A program made the translations under genes and the position numbers. From assembly GCA_034387635.1 (NCBI GenBank), contig JAOANU010000005.1, positions 682,001 to 746,000 of the forward strand: a DNA stretch of 64,000 bases, read 5' to 3'. How positions within the stretch are numbered: position 1 is the stretch's first letter; every line of letters starts with the position of its first letter. Below are positions 14,173 through 26,108 of the stretch, piece after piece. Below the pieces are notes generated by a model. It searched no databases, was not told the origin of the DNA, and saw only the letters and a list, made by a program, of their open reading frames with translations. The stretch comes from Rhodosporidiobolus odoratus. Lineage: Eukaryota; Basidiomycota; Microbotryomycetes; Sporidiobolales; Sporidiobolaceae.

Positions 14173-14531
14173 GTCGAACAGACGTCGGAGCGTGCGGGAG
14201 CGGGACGTAAGGTGGAGGCAGCAAGTATACTGATGTGTGAGTTGTTTCGGGCGTTCGGGGTATCCGCTGAGTAGATCGAGGTGAACAGAACACGCTCAAA
14301 AAGGTAAAGTCGGGTTAATCCTCCTCGAGGCGAGTTGGTCTACATCTCTCTGCCAAGTCCTACCTCGCTCCCAGTCCGCTAATGTCCACCTTGTGCAGAA
14401 CGACTGCAGCTAGACCCGTTCTATCCCACCCGCTCTCTTCTGTTCGTCCGGTCATCGAAAAAGAAAGTCCGATAAGGCTTGCGAAATGCAGTGAAAAAGA
14501 GAAAAGAACAACGACGCTACACACCCCCCGC
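14173..14531. other. Intergenic region RPA190 - NDP kinase
   Basis: 359 bases holding the RPA190 3' end and the NDP kinase promoter; no other gene recognised. Confidence 0.4.
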
Positions 14532-17500
14532 TCACGCGGCCGCCTCCACCACACTCCTGACCGCAAACGCTCCCGTTCCAGCCTCGACCACTTTGCCCAA
14601 CGCGATCCTCGCCGACGGGCCGATGCACGTGTCAAAGTCACCATACAGCGCCGCTTCCGAGATGAAACCAGAGGTGGCTGCAAGGAAAGGCGCGAAGGGA
14701 ACAGGAGATTAGCGATTGACGCCAAACACCTGAGGAGAAACAGAGAATCAAACGCACTCTCGAAACTGGCCTTGAGCATGGTAGACGAGTTGTTGCTGAG
14801 ACCCGTGCGATTGAAGGGCTTGTAGCCACCCTCGGACGTCTGTCGAACAGCCGAGAGTCAGGGTCAGGGCAGAACAGAACAAGTGAAAGAGAAGGGAAGA
14901 GGGCAGTGGGAACGGGCGGAACTCGGACGCACCATGTAGTCGGCAATGATGGTCAAGTGGCGGTAATCGACACCGATACCGTAGACAGAGAAGACTGCCG
15001 ACATCTCATTGATGATGGACGTCCTCGCGGCTTCGACACCATAAGTCCTAAGAATGGCGCCGACGTCGTTCGTCGAGATCTTGTTCAAGTCGACCAGCCC
15101 TTCGGCGATGCTCCAAAGGGCGCGAATGTTGACACCCTCGGTCACGGCGGTGCGCTGGGCGGCGGCGTTGGTGTTGGCAGCCTTGGCGACGAAGCAACGG
15201 GCGATCCCGGCGACTTCGTGGACAATGGCGAGGCGGCAGACCTCTTCGACGATGCCAACAAGGAGGAGCTTGTGAGCTTGCGAGGAGAACTGCAAGTGAG
15301 ACGCAAGTGTACGTTCAGCTCAGGTCTAGTAAAGGAAGGAAGGAAGGGAAGGAAACGCACCTCAATCTCAAACTCGCACCACTCGCCATCCTCCTTGTCG
15401 AACGACAGTTTGTTGACGAACCTCGAGTATTCGGTGACCTTCCTCTCGAGCTGCCTCATCCTCTCGAGCGACTCCGCCTTGGTCCTCTTGGCGACGGCCT
15501 CCGGATCCTCCTCGTCGTCACTTTCCTCGTCCGACGACTCGCCATCCGAAGCATCCTTGAACTTGTCTTCGAGAGCTCGTTCCGCCTCTGCTTCAGCGTC
15601 TTCCTCCTTGTCCTCATCCTCATCCGAATCGTAGTTCTGCTCATCCTGAGCCTGCCGTCCTCGCCGTTCATCATCGGCATCTCCATCAATCTCCTCATCG
15701 TTCCCGCGACCCACCACCCCAGCGTCCCTCTCACCTTCTCCGTCCTCATCCGCGCCGCTCGTCTTGGCCTTTGACCGATCCGAAATCTTCTTCCCTCGTC
15801 CCACTTCGCCCGCTTGAGACTTGAGCTCCTTCTCGTTTTGCTTGATCTCCTTGGTGATGGCCTTGTCGAGCATGGGAATGAAGTTGCGAACGACCCCCGA
15901 GAGGATTTGCTCGCTCGAGATGGAGTATTCGGCTTCGTAATCGGCTCGCGGGAACAGGTTGAGTCGAACCGTGTAGACCTTTTGTCGGGTGTAGTTTGTC
16001 TCTTGCGATTTCGGAGTGAGGCGTTCTTCGACCGTGACATCGTCGACGACTTGAGAGAGGGTGAGGCGGGTAGAGGATTGGCAGAAGGTCTTCAAGCGAG
16101 TGTCGGTAACGGCTTCGAGGATAGGGAGTTGCATCGTTGGAGTCTTGATGTCTTGGGAGGCGGTCATGACAATCTCACGGAGACGAGGGATACCGAGGGT
16201 AACGTTGGCGGCACCGTGACCGGCGAAATGGAAGGTGTTGAGGGTCATCTGGGTGGACGGTTCTCCGACACTGCACAAGCATCCACAAAAGGTCAGTAAG
16301 GTCTCGAGCAAGGGGGAAGCAAGAGCAACGTACCCCTGAGACGCCATCAACCCGACCGCCTCTCCAGGCTCGACCAAACTCCTCATATACCTCATGTGCA
16401 TCAACGACTTGAAGTGCTCCACCGAAACCAAGTCATCCCTTCGAATGTACCCGGGCCAATCTTCCATGTTCCTCTTCTTCTTGGGCCTCAACAACCTCTG
16501 CTTCGGGTTCTTGACGTACTCGTCGATCGCTCGGGCGTACTTCTCCGAAATGGCACCAGCCACGGTCGAGGGCGAGGCGCGAGCGAGGACGGGAGGGTGC
16601 GATTCCGGGTGTTTGAGCGCCTTCTTCATCGCGTCGGGGAGAACTTCGTCGATGTCGTTAACTCGGGCGAGAGCTTCCCGAGGTTGGTACCGGTTGATAA
16701 TGGTCTGCATGTTCTTGACGGCAAACTCGAACTGCGAGAGATGCTTCTGCTTGGTCACGTCGAGCGAGTCTTCTCCGTAGTGGAACTGGAGAATCGAGTT
16801 GTCGGCGTTTCGAACCGTGTGATCGTAGTGAACGCGGAGGCCTTCGAGATGCTTGATCAAGCAACGTTGGAGGTAACCGGAACGAGACGTCTTGACGGCG
16901 GTATCGATCAGACCTTCTCGACCGGCCATGCAATGGAAGTAGTACTCTTGAGGCCGGATGCCCGTCAAGAACCGACCAGCGACGAAGCCACCCGCTCGAG
17001 GCGCCGTCTCGAACGCCTTGAACGACGGAAGCGACTTGCCCGATACCATGAGCGGGACGCGACGACCTTCGAGCGACTGCTGTCCGAGCAGACACGAGAT
17101 CTGCGAGGCGTTGACGTTCGAACCCTTGGCCCCAGACACGGTCATGGTCTGCATGTTGTTGTGCGGGAAAGGTTTGACGAGACCGTTGGGCAGGCAAGTC
17201 TTGATAAGCTGCGTCGTGACCTGATTCGTCTCGCCTTCGACCGAAGCATCAAGCCCGGCGAGCTTGTAGTCGTCGCGAAGAATCTCCTCGAGTCGGTTGC
17301 GAAGGTCGTCTGCGGTGGCGAGGTCCTCGCGGTCGGCGCTGCCCAGACCCGTGTACTCGAGAGCGGCGCCGAGACCCTTCTCGTTGACGGTTTGAAGCAT
17401 GCGACGGCGGTCCGAGTTACCCTTGGCGGTGAGGACAAGATCATCCATTCGGCACGAGAAGGCGCGAGACTGGAGGAACTTGGTCAGGAGGCGGGAGAGG

Positions 17501-20500
17501 ATGGAGAGAAGCTTGCCGGCCGAGGTGGGTCCGTAGAGCTCGTAGACGGAGTGGACGAGACCGTAGGGGGAAGCACCAATCTGCGCCTTGTCGATGATAC
17601 CGGTGAGAAGTTCGCCGTCGTGCACGAGAACCTCTCCTTCCTCGGCAAAGACGCCCCAAGCGTTGCCAGGAACCTTGCCCTTCGAGGTGAAGTGGATGCC
17701 GCACATGTCGGGAGGCTGAATGTTGAGGAGAAGTGTCGAGATCTACACAGCAACGAATGGTCATTAAAGTACAGTCTCATCAACAAGGGAATGCTACGTA
17801 CAACCTGCTTTCCTGTCCACATCGGCTTGGGCTTCCAGATCGTCGGCGGCAGCGTCTTGACGCTCCCTGCTCCGGTGTAATTGTTCTCCGGCCTCAGCGC
17901 ACCATAGATGAGCTGCTGGTATTGCTCGCGGGTGAAGAACGTATCCTTGTTGGTAAGCCACACGCCGGCGACGACGTGATCTTGGATGAGACCACGAAGG
18001 GGGTTACCGGACGTGGGAACGAGGTATTGGTTGTCGGTGTTGGCGATCATACGAGCTTCGGCTTGAGCAATGAGGGATTGCGGGAAATGCATGTTCATCT
18101 CTGCAGGCGGAACAAGGTGAGTTTGGCTCAACGAGTCCGTACAGGAGAGAGCCGACCATCTCCGTCAAAGTCGGCGTTGTAGGAGTTACTGCGAGGCAGG
18201 AAAAAGCGTTAGCTTGCCCGGCGGCGGACAGCAAGAAAGGAGAGATCACGCACCAGTTGGCGTAGTGCATCCTGATCGTCTTCTCCCCCCTCAACACCTT
18301 AACCCGATGACACATCATACTCGGCTTGTGAAGCGTCGGCTGCCTATTCAAGATGACGATGTCTCCATCTTGCAAATGCCGGTAGACCTTGCGGTTGATC
18401 TGAGGAGTGCGAGTAGGAGGAAGGCCGACATCGGGACGGGACGAGGTAGCAAGGCGGGCGGAGGCGGAAGAGTCGGTGGCAAGGAGCTTGTTGGCTTGCG
18501 CGGTACGCTCTTCGAGAGTCATGCGGTCCTGCGGGCGGCCGAAGATATGTTAGGCTGCTACAGCTTCAAAGGACGGTGGAAGGGACTGTAACGCACGAGC
18601 GAAATCAACGTTCCATCCTCCATCTGGATGAAGCTGGCTCCCGGGTGCTCATGCGGACCGTTGATGACCATCTGCCTGAGCTGGTTGATGTTGTGCCTCG
18701 TGACCGGCTCGGGGAAGGTGAGCTTGCGAGCAAAGACGGGCGGAACACCAATCTCGTTCGTCTCGATGTTGACGTCGGGAGAGATGACGGAGCGGGCGGC
18801 GTAGTTGACACGTTTGCCCTGAAAGCGACAGAGAATGTCAATCGCCAAAGTTTGCGCAAAAGGATTGGGAGAAAGGAACGGCAACACGCACCATCATGTT
18901 CTTTCGGAACAATCCCTCCTTCTTCTCCAGCAGCTGCTTGACACCGTTCGGCGGCAACTTGCCCTGCCTCAGCGGCATGGGGTTCTTCCCCGAGTCCATC
19001 ATCGAGTTGACCGCAACCTGAAGATCAATCATACTCTCGTACAACTGGGTCGTCGCCCTCGACAAATCCACCCTGGGTTTGCCATCCGCCCCGAGGAACT
19101 CGGGATCTTCGGGGTTGGCCGTAAAACGGGACAGGCGGTCGCTGATATCCCTCACGACGAGAGTTTGACGCAGAATGCCGTTCAGGAGACTGTTCTGAGG
19201 GTTTTCGAAGACCTGGTCGCCCATGGTCGACGCGGGTCGGAAACGAGAAGGCGGGACAGAGACGACGTCCATGAAGAAGATGTCGGCAGAGGCGGCCGGG
19301 CGGCCGGCGGTCGAGGCGGACAGGTCGGGAACGGTGCGAGGAATGCGGGAGGAAGAAGCTTGGGCGAGGGGACCGTGAGGAGCGTAGATGAGGCTGACAA
19401 GTTCCTGCTCGTTCTCGAAGAGGCGACGGAGGTGGGCGCGAACTTCGTCGGCGGAGACGATGCGTTCCGTCTGCTTGCCCCGGATGTTGCCAATCGCCTC
19501 TTCGTCATCTTCCTCCTCCTCTGCCGCCTCTGCCGCTCCTGCGTCGACTTCCATCGCATCCTCCACGTCCTCCTCTTCCGACGCAGACGAGTCCCCGTCC
19601 ACTTGCATCCCATTCTGCTTCTTCTTCCCATTCAGAGCTGCCGCTGCTTTTCGCCTCCGGTCGTCGCCCATGACGTTCGGGCGCTTGATACCCAATGCGC
19701 GGTGCACGCCCTTCTGCTTCGCGACCAGCGAGAACTCGAGAACCTTGGTGTGGCCTTCCTTGCGCAATCGGTGGGCGAAGCTGCAGAGCCCCAGAGCGAT
19801 CAGTCCTACTCGACAAGGCTCATGAGCTGCAGGGATGAGAAAGAAACGCACGCGCCGCAGTGCTCACACCGTTTCTTTGCGCTCAGGGTTTTCAAGAACT
19901 GGTTGATGACCTTCCTCCTGACATCGTACACGGTTCCACTCTCCTTGTACTCGTCCCTGCCCATGTGAGCCTGCTTGCCCTTCTTGGCGGCCCTCAAGCA
20001 GCTCTGGACAAAGTCGGTCAACCGGTTTCCAAACTCCTCGGCCGACTCGTCGGTCGATTCTCCCGCTTCGGCATCGCCGACGTTGTCCGGGTTGGTGGAG
20101 GCGGCTTTGACTTTGGCAGCGGCGGCGGCTTTGGCCTTTGAAGGTGCGGTCGGGGAAGAAAAGCGGGCGTCGAGTTCGAGGGCGGCGGTGACGAGGCCGT
20201 GTTCGAGAAGGGTGAGGCGGGCGATTTGCTTGAGGAGCTGCACGCACTCGAGGGGTTAGAGGAAGGGAGCAGGCGGGAGAGAGAGAGAGAGAGAGAGAGA
20301 AAGGAGACGAACCTGAACCTCGTTGATGAGGAAGCGGTGGCAGTAGGTGCAGGACCCCCTCAAGAGCTGGAAGGCCTGTACCATGTAGAGGGGGTGAAAG
20401 ACGGGGGTGGACAGTTCAATGTGGCCAAAGTGTCCCGGGCAGTCGAACGAGGTGAGGTGACAGGTTGAGCAGATGTCGCCCTTGTTGAGGGGACCAAAGG

Positions 20501-20657
20501 CGGGATCGTAGAGCGAGCCATGGTTGGGGTTGTTGAGGTTGTCAAAGAGGTTGGGGTTTACGACCTGCTTTACCGAGATGCGTTTGATGTCTCGAGTGTG
20601 GAGGTAAGAGAAGGAGAGCGAGGTGATTTGAGACGAGACGGGATGGGCGATGTCCAT
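14532..20657 (-). CDS. RPA190: RNA polymerase I largest subunit (A190)
   Basis: Twelve exons (20657-20313, 20237-19852, 19780-18892, 18818-18597, 18528-18254, 18188-18157, 18100-17802, 17742-16334, 16270-15361, 15289-14933, 14839-14758, 14677-14532) give 1783 residues, the size expected for the subunit that forms the catalytic cleft of the rRNA-synthesising polymerase. N-terminal zinc ligands are seen in [20 protein letters not shown] and CTYCHRF. Further blocks are [13 protein letters not shown], the metal-binding catalytic loop [33 protein letters not shown] of the trigger-loop region, and the C-terminal [20 protein letters not shown]. The acidic Ser/Glu/Asp insert at about 15450-15830 is typical of Pol I. 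The NADFDGD loop sits on an exon of only 32 bases. Ten of eleven donors are GTNCGT. Assignment to Pol I rather than II or III rests on the start [11 protein letters not shown], the acidic insert and the absence of a heptad tail. Confidence 0.95.
20277..20300. repeat. (GA)12 microsatellite in RPA190 intron 1
   Basis: A perfect GA dinucleotide run inside the first RPA190 intron (20312-20238), read as a CT-rich polypyrimidine tract just upstream of the acceptor on the minus strand. It may strengthen acceptor recognition, and its length could vary between strains. Confidence 0.9.
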
Positions 20658-21029
20658 GACTGCAAGGCAAGGCGGGTGGCTTGTACAGCCTGTTTTGTGT
20701 GTAGCAGTGAGCTACTTGAGCTGGCCAGTGACCCAGATGAAGATGAACGAGGAGAGATTAAAGTGGAAGCTTGGATCCAACTGATGAGATTCTTACAGTA
20801 ATCACTCGAATCGCAACGAGAGAGGGGGACACTACTTAGCCAGACCTGACACTGTACGATACTCAGTCCAGTAGTACCCCATCTCTCGACCCACAACTGC
20901 CCCTCCTCCTCCCGCTCAGTCCTCCAAGTCCCATCCCCCCCCCCCCCCCCCCCCCCCCCACCTTCAACCTCGACCCTCCCTCTCACTACCTCAGTCCACG
21001 CATCAGTCACTCTGAGGAATAAGTCAGCC
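20658..21029. promoter_or_regulatory. Bidirectional promoter with a 25-base poly-C tract
   Basis: 372 bases between the divergent RPA190 and glycosyltransferase-like genes. A run of 25 cytosines occupies 20935-20959, within 100 bases of the plus-strand start. Homopolymer tracts of this kind can exclude nucleosomes; a regulatory role is inference. Confidence 0.6.
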
Positions 21030-23247
21030 ATGCACACCCGCCTCCCCTCCGACTCGACCAGAATACCCATCGCCTACTCCTCCTCGTCTCCGCCCACCAA
21101 CCACCGCGACTCGAGAGACTACCTCTCATCCAGCAAGCACAGGAAACGATCACCCAGGTCACCAGGCCCAGCCGGACTCGCAGGAGCAACCCACAGGGCA
21201 GGGTACGACCCAGCCTCCTGGCTCACAGCTCGAGTCGGACGCTCTGCCGTACGGCGCTGGATGGTCCTCGCCGGACTCGGCCTCTCTGCTCTCCTGCTCC
21301 TGTCGAGCACAGACTCGCGAGTGACAGGCGACAGACGATGGAGCCTCTTCAGCAATCGACCACAACCACCCGACGACCTTCAGGTCCCCCTCGTCGACCG
21401 CACCGCCCTCGAAAAACTCCGCCTTCTCGAGATCCACATGGGCGCAGACGAGGAAGACGTTACCGACGACGAGCTCGCCAATCACAGGTGGGCAGGCTCA
21501 CCGGCACGCACAGGACGAGATCCGGACGCTCCACCGTTGGTCGAGGCCATCCCGGACATGGTCAAGCCCAACCCGTCTGCTCCGCCGCCTCTGGCCAAGA
21601 TTCAGGCGCACGTGTTGGATGAGCAGACGTGTGGGGCCAGAGACGGGGCGGGTTGCCAGTTTTTGATCCCGGCGTGGTTAGGTGCGTCCGACGTCGTCCT
21701 CTTCTTCCTGCTCGGTCCTGTTATTCACTATCCGCTCCTGTCGACCCGTCAACAATGCAGGCGAGCAAGAGACGAAAGCGCAGCAGCACCTCTACCAGCT
21801 CGGCCTCCTCGCCCTCGCCCTCAATCGTACCCTTGTCCTTCCCAATGTCTCGAAATCCCGTCTGGGGTGCTGCTACAAGAACCCCTTCGCCTTCTACTAC
21901 TCGCCCTCTTCCCTCGCCGACCTCGGCATCCCTACCATCTCGCAAGACGACTTTGTCGCCTGGACTCTGCAGCGTGATCCCCCTCCCTCAGCCCAGGTCG
22001 TCAGCATGGTCAACGCGAAACCGACCTACGGCGTCGGCGCCATCGAGATCGACTCGTCCTCAGACCCCACCCTCGTACCCAACAAACCCTCACGAAACCT
22101 CTGCCTCCGCACCCCAAGAACCCGACTCGACTTTTCCGGTCATTCCCCTCTGGCCATCTACCCCCCCGAAGGCTTTCACAAGAACGAAGATCGCCGTCTC
22201 GCCTTTGGAGAGAGCGTGATCAATACCCTCCGGTCTCGCGAAGTCGGGAGCAAGTCCAGTCGAGCGAGCAGTTCCCTCCGAGCGGCTTACCAACTTCCCG
22301 ACGTCCTCGCCTTCAACTACGAACTCCGTTTCCCCATCCTCTCTCCCTCCCTCTCATCTTCTTTCGCCCCTGCCTCCCTCCCCGAACCCCTCCCCTTCTC
22401 TCACTTCCCCTACGCCCAAACCTGGACCGATCTAGGCGCTCAAGTCGCAACTTCTTTATCCCCCTTCATCGCCATTCACTGGCGTACCGAAACCCTCACT
22501 CCGAAAAACCTGGCCCCCTGCGCTCAATCCCTCCTCTCGAAGCTCCTCTCTCTCAAAGCCGCTCATCCGTCTCTCGAAAACGTCTATTTGGCCACCGATT
22601 ACCCCATCGAAGCTCTCGATCCTTCTTTCGGGTCCGGTTCCGAATCCGATTCGGCGGTGGCTCACTCGGGAACGTTTGCCAAAGTGGTGACAGAACAACA
22701 TCATGCGGCGATGAGGAGGTTTCTGAGAGAGTTTGACCGGCAGGCTAACGGGAAACTGAGGTTGACGACGTTTGCCAAGGAGCAGAGGACGCTGAAGATG
22801 TCGTCCGAGCTGGCCGAGAGGATCGCCAATCTCACTACCCCTCCCCCTCCTCCTTCAAATCCGGCTACCGTCGCCGACACTGCTCCTCCTGCAACGACAA
22901 CGTCGGCGGAGGATGCCGCCGCCCTAGCTCTCGGCGAACTAGACAGCGGTCTCTACGGTATCCTCGACAAAGAAGTCGCCATGCGCGCCGAAGTGTTCCT
23001 TACCGGTGTCCCCGGAGTCGGCAGTTCGACCAAAGGAGCGTGTGCCAAGTTGAGTAGTTTTACGAATCAGTTGATTGGGGCTAGGGAGGAGAGGAGGGAG
23101 GCGCAGAGGGGTGAGGGAGGTCGTGATGGGCTAGGGCAGGATGGGGAGGAGGAGGAAGAGCGAGAAGAGAGGGAGGAAAAGTTTGAGGTGGGCACGCTGT
23201 GGAATAGCGTCACGCACTTCTCGCTCAGTGGCGAAGAGGTGGATTGA
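21030..23247 (+). CDS. Type II membrane protein, O-fucosyltransferase-like
   Basis: Two exons (21030-21681 and 21761-23247) give 712 residues. A basic Ser-rich cytosolic tail of about 75 residues is followed by one membrane anchor (VLAGLGLSALLLLSS) and a lumenal domain, the usual Golgi glycosyltransferase topology. The lumenal part resembles GDP-fucose protein O-fucosyltransferase-like families: an early block LYQLGLLALALNRTLVLPN with CCYKNPFAFYY, and the central FIAIHWRTETL like the HxRxE nucleotide-sugar motif. Later segments are ENVYLATDYPIEAL and a C-terminal acidic Glu/Arg-rich tail. The acceptor and donor sugar are unknown; the fucosyltransferase call is by fold-level motifs only. The splice junction PAWL|GEQETKAQQ keeps frame and matches the family block. 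Confidence 0.72.
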
Positions 23248-23715
23248 GGCGCCTTGTGGTGATGGCTTCGTGTATCGCTTGTGTGTGTGTTGGCGTTGTT
23301 CCCTCTCTCTTTTTATACCCCTATCCTTCCTGTACTCGCCGTCAAGCCGTAGCATACCCTCGTGCCCATCTCCAATCCTCGCAGACACTCTTATCGCAAT
23401 ACTCACTAGCATAGTCCGGTCTCTCTCTCCTCTGGGCGTCAAGAGACGTGCGAAGAGAGGGGAAAGAATCGACCTTCTCAGAAGTGCCTCAAGATATCAG
23501 TCACGAGACCAGCTCGTGTCAAGACTGCAGCACACGGGTACGACAGGATAGGATCGAGTGGAACAGCAAAAGAGCGCCAGGCTCGAAAAACGAGATGGAC
23601 GAACGGTACAGCGCGAGAAGAGAAGAAGACGAAGAAAAGAACGAAGGGCACGGCGGTACAACAGGTGAGAGTCTATACACATGAGGAAGGAATCACGGAC
23701 GACAACAACGCCACC
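23248..23715. other. Convergent intergenic region
   Basis: 468 bases between two facing stop codons. T/C-rich first half and purine-rich second half; no gene recognised. Confidence 0.4.
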
Positions 23716-24817
23716 CTACTTCTCAACCGGGTAGAAGTCCTCGAAGACGGCGGTGGTGCATGGACCTTCGAATTGAGGGTTGTAGGGGCAAGTAGCGTGC
23801 TGCTGGAATCGAAATTCGGTGCAGGAGGTGGCGGATGGGAGGGCACCAGAGGGGGAGAAGGGGGTCAAGTCGAACTGTTGTGTGCCGCCATCGGAGCAGG
23901 AGGAGGAGAGGGAGCCGTCCGAGTCGGAGTCGGAGTCGAAGACGGAAGAGGTGCAGGACGGCGACGAGGACATCTCGGAGTCAGAGCTCGAGCTAGACGA
24001 AGGGTTGGACAGCGTCTCTGCGGCTGCCTGAGGTGCCCACGGCTCCGCCTCGCGGTTGAAGGCGATGGCGAGCCTTTCCTCGACGGTGAGGGGCGTATCA
24101 CCAAGCTCGAGGCATTCGCCGTCGTCTGACCCATGAAGCCTGTCGACACCCTGGAGGATAGGCGAGGGAGGCGCTTCCAGCTTGGCACGAGCGGTAGCGT
24201 CGAAATCCTACGAGGCGGCGATGATGCGGATCTTGACTTCGGGGTGGACGACACGACGGCGGGTGACGACGAGAACTGGCTCGACTGTGGTGGTACTCAG
24301 CTCGTCGTCGACGGTAGAAGAGTCGTGCTCGCGACCGCAGAGCTGGAAGGCGGCGAAAGCGACGGTGCAAAGAACCGCGATGGAAAGGATACAGCCGAAG
24401 GCGATCCAGTTAAGTTGGGCCATCGTCAATCGGTACGCGCTCGCTGGACCAGCAGTATAACTGTAAGGCAAGACGAGGAATCAGCTCAGAGCTCGACGGG
24501 AAGATCTGGAAAGAAAGACGACGCACCCTGGAACGACCACTTTGCGGGAGAAGGGGAGCCTGGCGAGGGCGATGGAATCAGGTGTGGCAACAGCGTTGCG
24601 AATCTGAGGAACCTAGATCGCCTCGACGACGCGAGCCGAGTTGTCGGAGTGGGCGACGGGCTTGTCGAGACGGACATGACGGTGTCGTTACAGAGGGTGA
24701 TGTCAGCGCCGAGGGTGCGGGCGGCGGTCAGAGAGTGTTGGTGACTGGAGTGAGACCAGCCAGAACGAGCTGGTCAAGGGCGATGAGAGCGATAAGGACG
24801 GAAGTGAAGAAGCGCAT
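23716..24817 (-). pseudogene. Single-pass membrane protein gene with disturbed 5' half
   Basis: Two 3' exons are clear: 24460-24212 and 24139-23716. They encode YTAGPASAYRLTMAQLNW, a membrane segment (IAFGCILSIAVLCTVAFAAF), a cytosolic part with LGDTPLTVEERLAIAFNREA, and a Ser/Asp-rich tail. Upstream, ATG 24817 opens a good signal peptide (MRFFTSVLIALIALDQLVLA), but that frame stops at once. Coding-like codons then continue in a second frame (TAARTLGADITLCNDTV) and in a third (RLDKPVAHSDNSARVVEAI). An in-frame TAG follows, directly before VPQIRNAVATPDSIALARL, which joins correctly to the membrane exon. I could not connect these pieces with any set of introns. Either the gene is a pseudogene, the sequence has indels, or the 5' structure is unusual. 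No function can be assigned. Confidence 0.5.
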
Positions 24818-25531
24818 GCTACTTGTAGGCGTGTTGGAGCTGTGGAGGAAGTGGATGGGGAGAAACTCTTATAGCCTCCACTTTGTATCCTCACCGAAGC
24901 TGTTCTCCGATGCGGCACTTCCTGAGGGACGTGCAGGTATACCAACGCGTAGATGCGTCGCGTCCTGCCTGTTCAGTTCCAAGTTGAATGCCGAGAGCGA
25001 GAGCCTTCCTGCAGAAAAGGAGGATGTATAACCGGGCTAGGACGAACACCGAGAAGATCTGGATACTCCGTAGCGTCGGACATGTAGGCGGTGCGACGAT
25101 CGTGTGCGGCAAAGAGCGGGCCAGGAATCTGGTACGGAGAAGAGGGAAAAGTGCTAGCTCACGGTGGCCCAATGGGTACGTTCGCTTTCACACAATCTCA
25201 CAGCCTGGTTCTCTCGCACGCCCGCGCGAGTTGGCTACAACCGACTAGTATTGCTTTGATACTGCTGCCCGCTGGACGATAGAGGGAAGGGAAGGGGTAT
25301 CACCGAAGTAGGGTATCTCGAGGGCGGGGAAGGACGAGTAAGCGGTCGAGGCAGGTGGGGGGCAGTGGTTGTACGCTAATGTTATTCAACTGTGCGAGGA
25401 AAAGAATGAGTCAGCTCAGCGCTGCCCTCAACAACGATGCAAGTACAGAAAAGCGTACTCGACCATCCTGCTCCTTCTTCCACGATCGGATCGGATACGC
25501 TCCATCGCTTCTCGGTCCGCGATGAGCGTCC
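24818..25531. other. Intergenic region upstream of the membrane-protein gene
   Basis: 714 bases with the OST4 3' end and the promoter of the leftward gene. No reading frame with clear coding bias was seen. Confidence 0.4.
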
Positions 25532-25678
25532 TCACTGCACCGTCAAAGCGGCTGCCTTCCGCTCTGCCTCCCTCTTCGCGTTAATTTCGAGGAACTGGTA
25601 GACGACGATGCCGGCTACGGCGAGGGTACCAAAGGTGTTGGCGAGGTTGGTGAGAAGGACGTCAGAGATAGGAGACAT
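25532..25678 (-). CDS. OST4: Oligosaccharyltransferase subunit OST4
   Basis: A 48-residue single-exon ORF. The start MSPISDVLLTNLANTFGTLA followed by VAGIVVYQFLEIN fits OST4 mini-proteins, which begin with a short I-S/T-D-x-x-L lumenal segment, have one membrane helix and end in a short basic tail (here AKREAERKAAA). OST4 stabilises the Ost3/Ost6 association with Stt3 in the ER complex that N-glycosylates proteins. Because the protein is so small the call rests on length, the N-terminal pattern and helix position. An upstream in-frame extension exists but is low-complexity and unlike the family. Confidence 0.72.
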   Translation of the reverse strand: MSPISDVLLTNLANTFGTLAVAGIVVYQFLEINAKREAERKAAALTVQ

Positions 25679-26108
25679 GACTCGTAGTCTCACTCGATGG
25701 CTCAGAGGGGTTGTGCGGCGATGTCGTCCAATTGATGAAGACGATGGAGGACCGACGTGGGTTTGCGACAACGGCGGCGGGAAAGTGCGGGTACGCCTGA
25801 TGGGCTAGTAGGCGACGGTGAATTGGCTGATGAGATATTCGTGTGGTCCTAGCGAGGATTCGAGGTGTGCTGTGCCAGTGCAACGTCGTCTCGTCTCGCA
25901 GCGATTTACTTTTGGACCACCCAGTGAAGAGGCTCTTACCACGCTCAAGGGTCGGTTATAGCGCCAGCAGACCTTAGCTGTGCTTCGGCAGTTTGCGAGG
26001 CCTTGAGGACGCATGGGCAGTGTCTTGCTTTCCTCCTCGAGGCTTTTCTCCATGTCTACAATAATGCAATAGTTACGCCTACGTTGTCTAGCACAAAATA
26101 AAGGACCA
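25679..26108. other. Intergenic region OST4 - unknown gene
   Basis: 430 bases. A short ATG-initiated frame (from 26053, minus strand, about 80 codons) is present but has no recognisable domain and may be 5' leader of OST4. Confidence 0.35.
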
